Of a stretch of 6,514 nt of DNA, positions 1 to 6,378 are shown in pieces. This DNA is from Clostridiales bacterium (lineage in GTDB: Bacteria; Bacillota; Clostridia; Oscillospirales; Oscillospiraceae). Within the stretch, counting starts at the first letter, position 1. Each line of letters opens with the position of its first letter. Made by a program: the position numbers and the translations under genes. The stretch spans positions 8,064 to 14,577 of the forward strand of contig DPHR01000165.1 in NCBI GenBank assembly GCA_003522945.1, read 5' to 3'. Under the pieces are notes generated by a model that was not told the DNA's origin, did no database searches, and saw only the letters and a list, made by a program, of their open reading frames with translations.

Positions 1-1
1 A

Positions 2-895
2 AAGCCGGAGCAGCCCGCCGCAACATCCGGCAATGCGTCGTCCGGCAGCGCAGCCGCCGAACCCGCCGCAACGGCGGAGCCGACGAGCGCTCCGACGAGC
101 GTGCCGCCGGAAACCACCGCGATGCCCGGGAAAACCGACACGTCTGTCACGGTGACACCGGAGAAGAACGGCCTTTACGACGCGCTGTGCGACCTTTTCA
201 ACAACTATCATGAAGGCACCGCCGGCTGCTCGCTCACGGGAGCGCGCATTGCTGCCACGATCATGGACTTCTCGCTCACGAACGGCATGGACGCCGTGCG
301 CAGCGGCGCAGCCGCCTTTGATCTCGGCGAGGAGACGGAGTTCGGCGAAAAGCTTACCGATAAGCTCACCGCGATGTATGAGACCGCCATGGGTCTTTAC
401 GGCGAGAGCGGGAAAAACCTCCTTGCCGACGGCGGCTATACGCCGGCGCATTACCCCTACAGCGCCAAGGACGTGCGCGATACCTATACCGCGATCTTCG
501 CCGAGCGCGGCTGCGAAGCCCCCGCCGTGGTGCGCATCTACCGCAGCGACGCGAACGCCGAGCACTTCCTTGCCTTCGGCACCGCGCTCGACGGCACGGA
601 GATCACCGCCGAAACGCTCAACGGCGCGATGGACGGCCTTATCTTTGAAAACGGCGCGGCGTTCAACACCGTTACCGCAGACAAGGACGGCCACATCAGA
701 GCCGACCTCAACGACGCCTTCGCCGCGCAGGTGCGCTCTCTCGGCACGAGCGGAGAGTACTTCCTCGTCGGCGGCATCGTCAACACGCTGCTCGACGCCT
801 TTGACGGCACGGACGTCACGCTCACCGTGAACGGTGCGCCGCTCGAGAGCGGACACAATATTTACGACTATGCGCTCACGCGCTATGAGGAGTAA
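2..895 (+). CDS. Lipoprotein-like protein with C-terminal GerMN-like domain (5' partial)
   Basis: The reading frame is open from the left edge (first full codon at base 2) to TAA at 893-895, giving 297 visible residues; the true start and any signal peptide lie outside the window. Visible residues 1-45 are rich in Pro, Ala, Thr, Ser and Glu, like the flexible spacer that follows the lipidated cysteine in the two other lipoproteins here, so surface anchoring is inferred. Residues about 50-165 form a largely helical region (LTGARIAATIMDF at its start) that I do not recognise. Residues about 174-297 resemble GerMN: a VVRIYR strand at 176, a DLNDAF segment, then GGIVNTLLDAFDGT near 257 and a closing GxPLESGHN segment. 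GerMN domains occur in GerM (sporulation/germination) and LpqB-like envelope lipoproteins and have no known catalysis. The next gene starts about 10 bases downstream, so the two are probably co-transcribed. The GerMN assignment is moderately sure; the function is unknown. Confidence 0.75.
   Translation, partial: KPEQPAATSGNASSGSAAAEPAATAEPTSAPTSVPPETTAMPGKTDTSVTVTPEKNGLYDALCDLFNNYHEGTAGCSLTGARIAATIMDFSLTNGMDAVRSGAAAFDLGEETEFGEKLTDKLTAMYETAMGLYGESGKNLLADGGYTPAHYPYSAKDVRDTYTAIFAERGCEAPAVVRIYRSDANAEHFLAFGTALDGTEITAETLNGAMDGLIFENGAAFNTVTADKDGHIRADLNDAFAAQVRSLGTSGEYFLVGGIVNTLLDAFDGTDVTLTVNGAPLESGHNIYDYALTRYEE
887..892 (+). promoter_or_regulatory. Ribosome binding site that decides the start of the second lipoprotein gene
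   Basis: GAGGAG lies inside the last codons of the upstream gene, just before its TAA. It is 13 bases before ATG 906 and 19 before the in-frame ATG 912. An in-frame ATG at 885 precedes it and cannot use it, and ATG 834 lies well inside the upstream gene. This arrangement favours ATG 906 and suggests translational coupling. The spacing is somewhat long, so the exact start stays slightly uncertain. Confidence 0.5.
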
Positions 896-905
896 CTATA
901 ACTGT

Positions 906-2924
906 ATGAGCATGAAAAAGAAAGGCCTGTCCCTGCTGCTCTGCGCGGCGCTTTCCCTTTCGCTCGCGGCGTGCAGCACAAAGCCGGAAACTCCGGCACA
1001 GCCCACGGCGGAACCCACGGCGATCCCCGTGACCGCCGCGCCGGAGACTACCGCCGCGCCCACGGAGACGCCGGCGGCCGAAAACCGCAATGTGCCGGTG
1101 ATTTCCGTCTGGTGCGAGAACGAGGATTTTTATACCGCGGACAATGCGGCGCTTCTTCTCGTCTATGCCTGCGCCGAGCCGAGCGTTTCCATGAACGGAA
1201 ACGACGCGGCCGCTGCCGCGATCAACGAAGCGCTGCATAAGCAGTATACGGATTTTGCCGTCGGCGCCGAATCGGGCAGCGAATACAGCATTTCCGGCAA
1301 GGAAAATTATCTGGCCGCGGCAAAGGAAGAGCTCGCCCGGCAGACGGAAAACGGCGATGCCTCGGGCTTTTCTTCCTACAGCCTTATGCGCCAGATGAAC
1401 GTCCGCTATAATGCCCGGTATCTGCTGAGCATCACCTACGACGATACGTCGTATCTCGGCGGCGCGCACGGCTACACCGGCCGCTGCGGCCACACCTTCG
1501 ATATCCGCACCGGCCGGGAGCTGACGCTCGCGGATCTCACGGATAACTACGACGCTTTCCTCTCCGCCGCCGTCGATCAGCTCAAGGATATCATCAGCTA
1601 CGGCGCGGAATACGCCGCCTACGGTCTGAACGATGGCTACGAGGATCAGCTTGCCGGTCTCTTCCGCGACGGCAACTGGTACTTTAACGACGAGGGCCTT
1701 GTCCTTATGGCAAACCCCTATGAGCTCGCGGGCTATGCCGCGGGGCTCATCGAGTTCACGCTGCCGTACGCCTGGCTCGCCTATCAGATCAAGGCGGATT
1801 ATCTCCCTGCCGAGAGCGAGGCGGACGGTACGCTCACCGGCGAGCTGAGCGAGAGCGCCGACGCCGCCGGGAACGCAACGTATGTCTGCGACACCGGTAC
1901 GGGCGGTTTGGGCGCGTGCGTCACGTTCACTGCCTCCGGCACGGTCGAGGACGTTGAGCTCAACGCCGTGACGTATCTGGAATACTCCAACACCTACCGC
2001 ACGGACGGCACGCTCTGGTACGCCGGGTGTCTCGCCGACGGCGAGAGCGTCTGCGTGCAGACATGGATCCCCGACGTGATGCCGAATCTCGCCATCTCCT
2101 GGCGCGACGCCGATGGCGAGCACGTAAAGTATATCTCCCAGAGCGGGATGGACGGCTCTCTCATCCTCATGGACGGAGAGCAGTATGCCGAGCGTCCGCT
2201 GAACATCTCCGGCAAGAGTGTGTATCACTATGACATTAACGGCGACTATGCCGCCGAGGAGATCACCGTGACGGCGAAGGATGCCGGCGGCATCAACGAG
2301 TACACGATCGCCGTGAACGGCACGGTGCTCGACCGCACCTATATGCCCGTGGGCGACCGGTACGATCTCTGGATCTGCGATCTGGACGGCGACGGCATCT
2401 GCGAGCTTCTGTTTGCCGCCGACCCCGGCAGCGACGATTACCGCACCTGCGGCTGGCACGGCGACACGCTCGAGCCCATCCAATTTACCGGCGACGCGCG
2501 CTACGGCGCGGACCCGAACGGCATTACCGGCAGCCTTGACGGGCGCGTCGTGTTCAGCGGCGGCATCCCGATGCTCGAGGCGTGGTACTATCAGCTCGGC
2601 ACCTACTGCGCGGTCATCGGTATGAACGGAACGTCCGACGGCGTCGTAACGCTCGATCCCTCTTTTAAATGGAACTACCGCGGGAGCTGCTACTATCTGA
2701 CCGTGGCGAAGATCCTTCCGGTGTATCTCGATGAGGGCGGCACCGCCGTGCTGACGCCGGGTGAAAAGCTCCTGCTTACCGGCACGGACGGACAGAACAC
2801 CTTCTTCCGCACCGATGACGGCCGCACCGGATCGATCCGGCTGGAATACGATGGGGAAGGCGGCTGGACCATCAACGGCGAGAGCGAAGAGAATTTCTTT
2901 GAGATGCTTCCCTATGTCGGCTGA
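906..2924 (+). CDS. Lipoprotein with RsiV/PdaC-like DUF4163-DUF3298 module and C-terminal extension
   Basis: This is a 672-residue secreted lipoprotein. Residues 1-22 are a signal peptide (MSMKKKG, then a Leu/Ala-rich core) ending in the lipobox L20-A-A-C23. Residues 24-62 are a Pro/Thr/Ala/Glu spacer. Residues about 63-295 match the DUF4163 + DUF3298 pattern of RsiV and PdaC: an 'INEAL' helix at 106, YDDTSYLGGAHGYT at 178-191, FDIRTGRELTLADL at 198-211, W-Y-F-N-DEGLVLMANPYELAGYAAG at 258-280 and a closing LPY at 286. In RsiV this module binds lysozyme; here there is no anti-sigma domain or transmembrane helix, so the ligand is unknown. Residues about 300-600 are beta-rich with two acidic motifs, D443-x-N-G-D-x-x-x-E-E and D492-L-D-G-D-G-x-x-E, that look like VCBS or EF-hand-type calcium loops. 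Residues about 611-672 look SH3-like. The gene follows the GerMN-like gene and ends at a terminator. The family call is good from pattern; the role is inferred. Confidence 0.85.
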   Translation: MSMKKKGLSLLLCAALSLSLAACSTKPETPAQPTAEPTAIPVTAAPETTAAPTETPAAENRNVPVISVWCENEDFYTADNAALLLVYACAEPSVSMNGNDAAAAAINEALHKQYTDFAVGAESGSEYSISGKENYLAAAKEELARQTENGDASGFSSYSLMRQMNVRYNARYLLSITYDDTSYLGGAHGYTGRCGHTFDIRTGRELTLADLTDNYDAFLSAAVDQLKDIISYGAEYAAYGLNDGYEDQLAGLFRDGNWYFNDEGLVLMANPYELAGYAAGLIEFTLPYAWLAYQIKADYLPAESEADGTLTGELSESADAAGNATYVCDTGTGGLGACVTFTASGTVEDVELNAVTYLEYSNTYRTDGTLWYAGCLADGESVCVQTWIPDVMPNLAISWRDADGEHVKYISQSGMDGSLILMDGEQYAERPLNISGKSVYHYDINGDYAAEEITVTAKDAGGINEYTIAVNGTVLDRTYMPVGDRYDLWICDLDGDGICELLFAADPGSDDYRTCGWHGDTLEPIQFTGDARYGADPNGITGSLDGRVVFSGGIPMLEAWYYQLGTYCAVIGMNGTSDGVVTLDPSFKWNYRGSCYYLTVAKILPVYLDEGGTAVLTPGEKLLLTGTDGQNTFFRTDDGRTGSIRLEYDGEGGWTINGESEENFFEMLPYVG

Positions 2925-2960
2925 CGCCTTCAAACGAACCTCTGCTGTCAGACAAAATGA

Positions 2961-2998
2961 CCGGAACACAGAAAAGAGCCTGTGTTCCGGCCTTTTTT
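2961..2998 (+). terminator. Intrinsic terminator after the lipoprotein pair
   Basis: Bases 2961-2971 (CCGGAACACAG) and 2980-2990 (CTGTGTTCCGG) form a perfect 11-bp GC-rich stem with the 8-base loop AAAAGAGC. A run of six T follows at 2993-2998. It lies 36 bases after the lipoprotein stop codon and just ahead of the phosphorylase promoter, so it separates the two transcription units. Confidence 0.93.
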
Positions 2999-3009
2999 AT
3001 AAAAACCGG

Positions 3010-3038
3010 TTGCAGAGCCGGGGAAAAACGGTTATAAT
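3010..3038 (+). promoter_or_regulatory. Sigma-A-type promoter of the phosphorylase gene
   Basis: A -35 box TTGCAG (3010-3015) is followed after exactly 17 bases by a perfect -10 box TATAAT (3033-3038). The predicted transcription start is near 3045, giving a leader of about 55 bases. The -35 box begins only 12 bases after the upstream terminator's T-run. The layout is almost the same as that of the promoter at 6270-6298. Confidence 0.82.
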
Positions 3039-3051
3039 GCAGCGCAGAGCC

Positions 3052-3067
3052 TTGGAATCGTTTCCAC
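3052..3067 (+). promoter_or_regulatory. LacI-family operator in the phosphorylase leader
   Basis: TTGGAATCGTTTCCAC contains the near-perfect palindrome TGGAATC/GTTTCCA (3053-3066, one mismatched pair) centred on CG, the usual form of a LacI-family site. It starts 13 bases after the -10 box, at about +7 to +22, a position where bound protein would block initiation or early elongation, so repression is inferred. The same 15-base core recurs at 6313-6327. It differs from the CcpA cre consensus by a symmetric GG/CC at the third and twelfth positions of the 14-mer, so a dedicated sugar regulator is more likely than CcpA. Confidence 0.75.
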
Positions 3068-3100
3068 GGCACTATTCCATCACCGAAAGGACAGAGAACC

Positions 3101-5425
3101 ATGATTTATTCTCCGCAGGATCTTCTGGGCACCACGGAATCTCTGCTGAAATATGACGAGGACGAGCGCCTGAGCGAGGCCTCGCCCCAGCACCTCCACA
3201 ACGCTCTCGGGCGGGCGGTAATGATCGCGGTGGGGGACAACTGGGCCAAATCCCGCGCCCGCCGCGCCGGAAAGCGCAAGGCGTATTATCTCTCCGCCGA
3301 GTATCTTGTCGGGCGGCTCGTATACAATAACCTTTTCAATCTCGGCATTCTCGACGAAATGCGCCGGGTGTTTGCCGAGCGCGGCATCGATCTCGCCTGT
3401 CTTGAGGAGATCGAGGACGCGGCTCTCGGCAACGGCGGTCTGGGCCGTCTTGCCGCGTGCTATATGGACAGCGCCGCCACCTGCGGCGTGCCGCTGAGCG
3501 GCTACGGCCTGCGCTACCGCTTCGGTCTTTTCAAGCAGAGCTTTGAAAACGGCGCGCAGAAGGAATCCGCCGACGACTGGGAAAAGCACGGCGATCCCTG
3601 GAGCTTCCGCCGCGAGAAGCACACCGTCCGCGTCCGCTTCGCCGACCAGACGGTGCTCGCTGTGCCGTACGATACGCCGGTCATCGGCTATCATACCGAC
3701 AACGTTTCAACGCTCCGTCTCTGGCAGTGCGAGGCCGAGCAGGAGCTCGACTTTGACGCGTTCAACTCGCAGGATTACGAGCGCGCGCTCACCGAGAAAA
3801 ACCGCGCCGAGGACATCACCCGCGTCCTCTACCCGAACGACAGCACCGTCGAGGGCAAGCGTCTGCGCATCAAGCAGCAGTACTTCCTCTCGAGCGCGTC
3901 GCTGCAGGACATCCTGCGCACCTACAAATCCTCCGGCAACGGCGATCTTCAGCGCCTCGGCGAGTTCATCGCCGTGCAGCTCAACGATACCCATCCCGCC
4001 ATGTCCATCCCCGAGCTCATCCGTCTGCTCATGGCCGAGGGCATCGACTTTGACCGCGCCTTTGCTATCACCCGCAGCGTTTTCTCCTACACGAACCACA
4101 CCGTCATGGGCGAAGCGCTCGAGCGCTGGGATATGGATCTTCTGCGCAGTGTTGTGCCGGAGATCTGCGACATTCTCCTGAAGATCGAAGAGCGCCTGCA
4201 GCAGGAGTTCCCCGGCGCGAATCTCCACGTCGTCTGCGATAATCAGGCGCGCATGGCCGATCTTTCGGTGTATATGTCCCGCAAGGTGAACGGCGTTGCG
4301 GAGATCCACAGCCAGATCCTCCGGGACGATCTCTTCCGCGCGTGGAACGAGAAATACCCCGGCCGCATCGTGAACGTTACGAACGGTATCACGCCGCGCC
4401 GCTGGCTTGGTCTCTGCAACCCGGAGCTCACCGAGCTCATCCGCGCCGAGATCGGCGAGGGCTTCCTGCGTGATCTTGACCGCATCGGCTATCTGCGCGA
4501 GCACGTGAGCGACGAGCTCGCCATGCTCTTCAACGCCGTCAAGCTGCAGAAGAAGAGCCAGCTCGCCGCGCACATCCGCGCCGCGGAGGGCGTGGACATT
4601 CCCGAGGAGTTCGTGTTCGACGTGCAGGTCAAGCGCGCGCACGAATATAAGCGCCAGCTGATGAACGCTCTCTGCCTTGCCGATTTCTATTTTGAGATCA
4701 AAAACGGCGGTCTCGCCGATATGCCGCCCACGGCGTTCATTTTCGGCGCGAAGGCCGCGCCCGGCTACCGCCGCGCGAAGGCCGTCATCCGCTATATCAA
4801 CCGTCTTGCCGAGCTTGTGAACAACGACCCCGACGTGAACGGCAAAATGCGCATCGTGTTCGTGCAGAACTACAACTGTTCCTACGCCGAAAAGATCATC
4901 CCCGCGGCGGACATCTCCGAGCAGATCTCCCCGGCAGGCACGGAGGCCTCCGGCACGGGCAACATGAAGCTCATGCTCAACGGCGCTGTGACGCTCGGCA
5001 CGATGGACGGCGCGAACGTCGAGATCGTCCGGCAGGCCGGGCTGGAGAACAACTACATCTTCGGCGGCACCGTCGAGGAGAACAACGCCGTGCGCGATAC
5101 CTACGACCCCGAGGCACTCTACGATTCCGACGAGCGCATCCGCCGCGCGATGGATACGCTTGTGGACGGCACCGTGCCGACCGACGACGATCAGAAGGAG
5201 CTTTTCAACGCCATACTCAAGGGCGCGAGCTGGCACCGTCCGGACAACTATTTCGTTCTGCGCGATTTTGAAAGCTACCGTGAAGCCCGCCTTCACGCGC
5301 TCACGGATTGGAAGGACCGCGTATCCTTCGGCAAAAAGTGCCTTTACAACATCGCCGCGGCGGGCATGTTCTCGTCCGACCGCGCGATCCGCCAGTACGC
5401 GGAAACCATCTGGGAGCTGCACTGA
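3101..5425 (+). CDS. glgP: Glycogen/maltodextrin phosphorylase (GT35)
   Basis: This cytoplasmic enzyme of 774 residues cleaves terminal alpha-1,4-linked glucose from glycogen or maltodextrins with phosphate, giving glucose-1-phosphate; it uses pyridoxal phosphate (PLP). Family signatures appear in order: YLSAEYLVGR (62-72), the glycine loop GNGGLGRLAACYMDS (from 110), QLNDTHP (293-299), TNHT with active-site H333, NVTNGITPRRW (425-435), VKRAHEYKRQ (510-519, phosphate-binding R512 and K517), and EASGTGNMK with the PLP lysine K623, followed by the GTMDGANVEI segment. It is full length and slightly shorter than the roughly 800-840 residues of enteric and animal enzymes. ATG 3101 follows AAAGGA (3086-3091) at 9 bases. 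The residue aligned with rabbit Arg649 is N592, in a QNYN segment, which I believe is common in clostridial members. It is transcribed alone from its own promoter and operator. Glycogen cannot be told from maltodextrin as the main substrate; the glgP symbol is used in the broad sense. Confidence 0.96.
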   Translation: MIYSPQDLLGTTESLLKYDEDERLSEASPQHLHNALGRAVMIAVGDNWAKSRARRAGKRKAYYLSAEYLVGRLVYNNLFNLGILDEMRRVFAERGIDLACLEEIEDAALGNGGLGRLAACYMDSAATCGVPLSGYGLRYRFGLFKQSFENGAQKESADDWEKHGDPWSFRREKHTVRVRFADQTVLAVPYDTPVIGYHTDNVSTLRLWQCEAEQELDFDAFNSQDYERALTEKNRAEDITRVLYPNDSTVEGKRLRIKQQYFLSSASLQDILRTYKSSGNGDLQRLGEFIAVQLNDTHPAMSIPELIRLLMAEGIDFDRAFAITRSVFSYTNHTVMGEALERWDMDLLRSVVPEICDILLKIEERLQQEFPGANLHVVCDNQARMADLSVYMSRKVNGVAEIHSQILRDDLFRAWNEKYPGRIVNVTNGITPRRWLGLCNPELTELIRAEIGEGFLRDLDRIGYLREHVSDELAMLFNAVKLQKKSQLAAHIRAAEGVDIPEEFVFDVQVKRAHEYKRQLMNALCLADFYFEIKNGGLADMPPTAFIFGAKAAPGYRRAKAVIRYINRLAELVNNDPDVNGKMRIVFVQNYNCSYAEKIIPAADISEQISPAGTEASGTGNMKLMLNGAVTLGTMDGANVEIVRQAGLENNYIFGGTVEENNAVRDTYDPEALYDSDERIRRAMDTLVDGTVPTDDDQKELFNAILKGASWHRPDNYFVLRDFESYREARLHALTDWKDRVSFGKKCLYNIAAAGMFSSDRAIRQYAETIWELH

Positions 5426-5442
5426 ACCGGCATACAAGATCA

Positions 5443-5490
5443 AAAATGTCCTCTGCGCAAATTGGTGCGCAGAGGACATTTTCATTTTCA
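5443..5490. terminator. Bidirectional intrinsic terminator between convergent genes
   Basis: Bases 5443-5459 (AAAATGTCCTCTGCGCA) and 5466-5482 are perfect reverse complements over 17 bp, with the loop AATTGG. On the plus strand the stem runs into ATTTTCATTTTC; on the minus strand it runs into a run of five T. It sits 17 bases after the phosphorylase stop and 25 bases beyond the DUF624 stop, so it can end both converging transcripts. Confidence 0.9.
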
Positions 5491-5507
5491 TATGCTCGTT
5501 TGACCGG

Positions 5508-6140
5508 TCATTCCGTTTCGTCCGGCAGGAAGGGGGCGAACGGCTTTTGCATAAGCCAGAGATCGGTGTAGCACGTCACGGCCGAGAGCAGCACGAGCCA
5601 GAGGACACTCACGCCGTAAAACGCCGCCGGGGATACGGCAAAGAGGATCACCGGCAGCAGATGGATCACCGCCATGAGAAGCGTCCGCGGCAGATACCCG
5701 ACGCCGAGAAGCACCGCGTTTTTTATCGTGTTCCAGAGCGTATTTTCAAAGGTCGCCGTGAGCGGGAACGCCCAGATGAACACCATCAGCCACAGCGCAA
5801 AGCAGACGCCCGGCAGCACGAGCCAGAACAGCTGCTCCGGGAAAAGCGCGCGGAGAATGTATACGTCCGCGCCGAGGAGAGCGAGCGCCGCAAGCAGAAT
5901 GAGCCAGAGCAGCGTGGATTTTTTGAAATTATCGCGGAACGCGCGGAAAAAGGCCGCGCTGTTCCAATGCCCCGATTCGCGGATCATGTTCCGCACCGCC
6001 GTGCAGAGCGCCGCGGTCGAAGCGCCGAGCGTGAAAACCGGCAGCGAGCACACGACCCACAGAATGTTCAGCCACGCGAGCTCCGCCGCCTGCGTGAGAA
6101 AGCGCAGGATGGGGGAATCCGGATCAAAGAGTTTTTTCAT
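5508..6140 (-). CDS. DUF624 (YesL-like) integral membrane protein
   Basis: The product has 210 residues, a normal length for DUF624. The family signature is the N-terminal CSLPVFTLGASTAAL (31-45) followed by an F-x-x-F-x-x-NFKK segment (65-74) and the central FPLTATFENTLWNTIKNA (125-142). Hydrophobic stretches suggest about five membrane helices: roughly 18-40, 76-96, 104-127, 142-168 and 172-196. The start ATG (complement of 6138-6140) is 7 bases after GGAGG (complement of 6148-6152). Members of this family, such as Bacillus YesL, usually sit beside sugar ABC-transporter genes. Their molecular role is not established; a helper of transport or sensing is only inferred. Here the gene is convergent with the phosphorylase gene and divergent from the lipoprotein gene at 6379, and has its own promoter. 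No copy of the LacI-type operator is seen on its side. Confidence 0.92.
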   Translation of the reverse strand: MKKLFDPDSPILRFLTQAAELAWLNILWVVCSLPVFTLGASTAALCTAVRNMIRESGHWNSAAFFRAFRDNFKKSTLLWLILLAALALLGADVYILRALFPEQLFWLVLPGVCFALWLMVFIWAFPLTATFENTLWNTIKNAVLLGVGYLPRTLLMAVIHLLPVILFAVSPAAFYGVSVLWLVLLSAVTCYTDLWLMQKPFAPFLPDETE

Positions 6141-6166
6141 ATTGCCACCTCCGGGAGAATAAGCCT

Positions 6167-6196
6167 ATTATACAGGAACAAATGACCGCATGACAA
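6167..6196 (-). promoter_or_regulatory. Promoter of the DUF624 gene
   Basis: Read on the minus strand, TTGTCA (complement of 6191-6196) and TATAAT (complement of 6167-6172) are 18 bases apart. The -10 is perfect and the -35 has one mismatch to TTGACA. The predicted start near 6160 leaves a short leader of about 20 bases that holds the GGAGG ribosome binding site. Confidence 0.72.
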
Positions 6197-6249
6197 GACC
6201 AACCGCACAAAAAGTTGACGAGGTTTTTGTGTAAATGACATAAAGTTAA

Positions 6250-6267
6250 GCGTTTTCGCCGAAACGC
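6250..6267. repeat. Inverted repeat just upstream of the lipoprotein promoter
   Basis: GCGTTTTCGCCGAAACGC has outer arms GCGTTT and AAACGC with a 6-base centre TCGCCG. It ends two bases before the -35 box at 6270 and lies between the two divergent promoters. A binding site for a second regulator is possible. Its centre is not the CG typical of LacI-family sites, and no second copy was noticed. Confidence 0.4.
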
Positions 6268-6269
6268 AC

Positions 6270-6298
6270 TTGCAATATTTCTACAAAGAGGATAGAAT
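6270..6298 (+). promoter_or_regulatory. Sigma-A-type promoter of the right-hand lipoprotein gene
   Basis: TTGCAA (6270-6275) and TAGAAT (6293-6298) are separated by exactly 17 bases. The predicted transcription start is near 6305, giving a leader of about 74 bases. Boxes and spacing closely match those of the phosphorylase promoter (TTGCAG, 17 bases, TATAAT), and a copy of the same operator follows. Confidence 0.78.
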
Positions 6299-6312
6299 AC
6301 AGACAAGCTTGG

Positions 6313-6328
6313 TTGGAATCGTTTCCAA
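6313..6328 (+). promoter_or_regulatory. LacI-family operator in the lipoprotein gene leader
   Basis: TTGGAATCGTTTCCAA is a 16-base palindrome with one mismatched pair, centred on CG between 6320 and 6321. It begins 14 bases after the -10 box. The first 15 bases are identical to the site at 3052-3066. In RNA it could also fold as a 6-bp stem with the loop TCGT, but the placement and the second copy argue for a protein-binding site. Confidence 0.8.
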
Positions 6329-6378
6329 TTCAGCGCTTTACTTACGGAAACCCATTAAAAATTAGGAGGAAACAAACA

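Noticed and set aside
834..905. An upstream start at ATG 834 or 885 for the second lipoprotein gene
   Set aside because: Starting there would put 24 or 7 extra residues, including several Arg, ahead of a canonical lipoprotein signal peptide. GAGGAG at 887-892 lies after both of these ATGs, so it serves ATG 906.
876..2969. A 697-codon open frame on the minus strand, covering the whole second lipoprotein gene
   Set aside because: It mirrors the plus-strand gene, which has a signal peptide, lipobox and recognisable domains. The translation is rich in Val, Ala, Arg and His without any recognisable motif, and it would run through the terminator. Long antisense frames are expected from GC-rich codon use.
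2761..3156. A 131-codon plus-strand frame covering the end of the lipoprotein gene and the phosphorylase leader
   Set aside because: It crosses the terminator, promoter and operator and the phosphorylase start, and has no ribosome binding site or recognisable motif.
3707..5491. A 594-codon open frame on the minus strand, opposite the phosphorylase gene
   Set aside because: It overlaps a clear full-length phosphorylase, begins inside the bidirectional terminator hairpin region, and shows no family motif. It is a codon-bias shadow.
5160..6185. A 341-codon plus-strand frame spanning the phosphorylase end, the terminator and the DUF624 gene
   Set aside because: It crosses a strong terminator and is antisense to a gene with a clear DUF624 signature. 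Its product is very rich in Arg and Glu with no plausible fold.
6215..6246. A possible second plus-strand promoter, TTGACG at 6215 with TAAAGT at 6241
   Set aside because: The spacer would be 20 bases and the -10 match is weak, while TTGCAA-N17-TAGAAT just downstream is much better.
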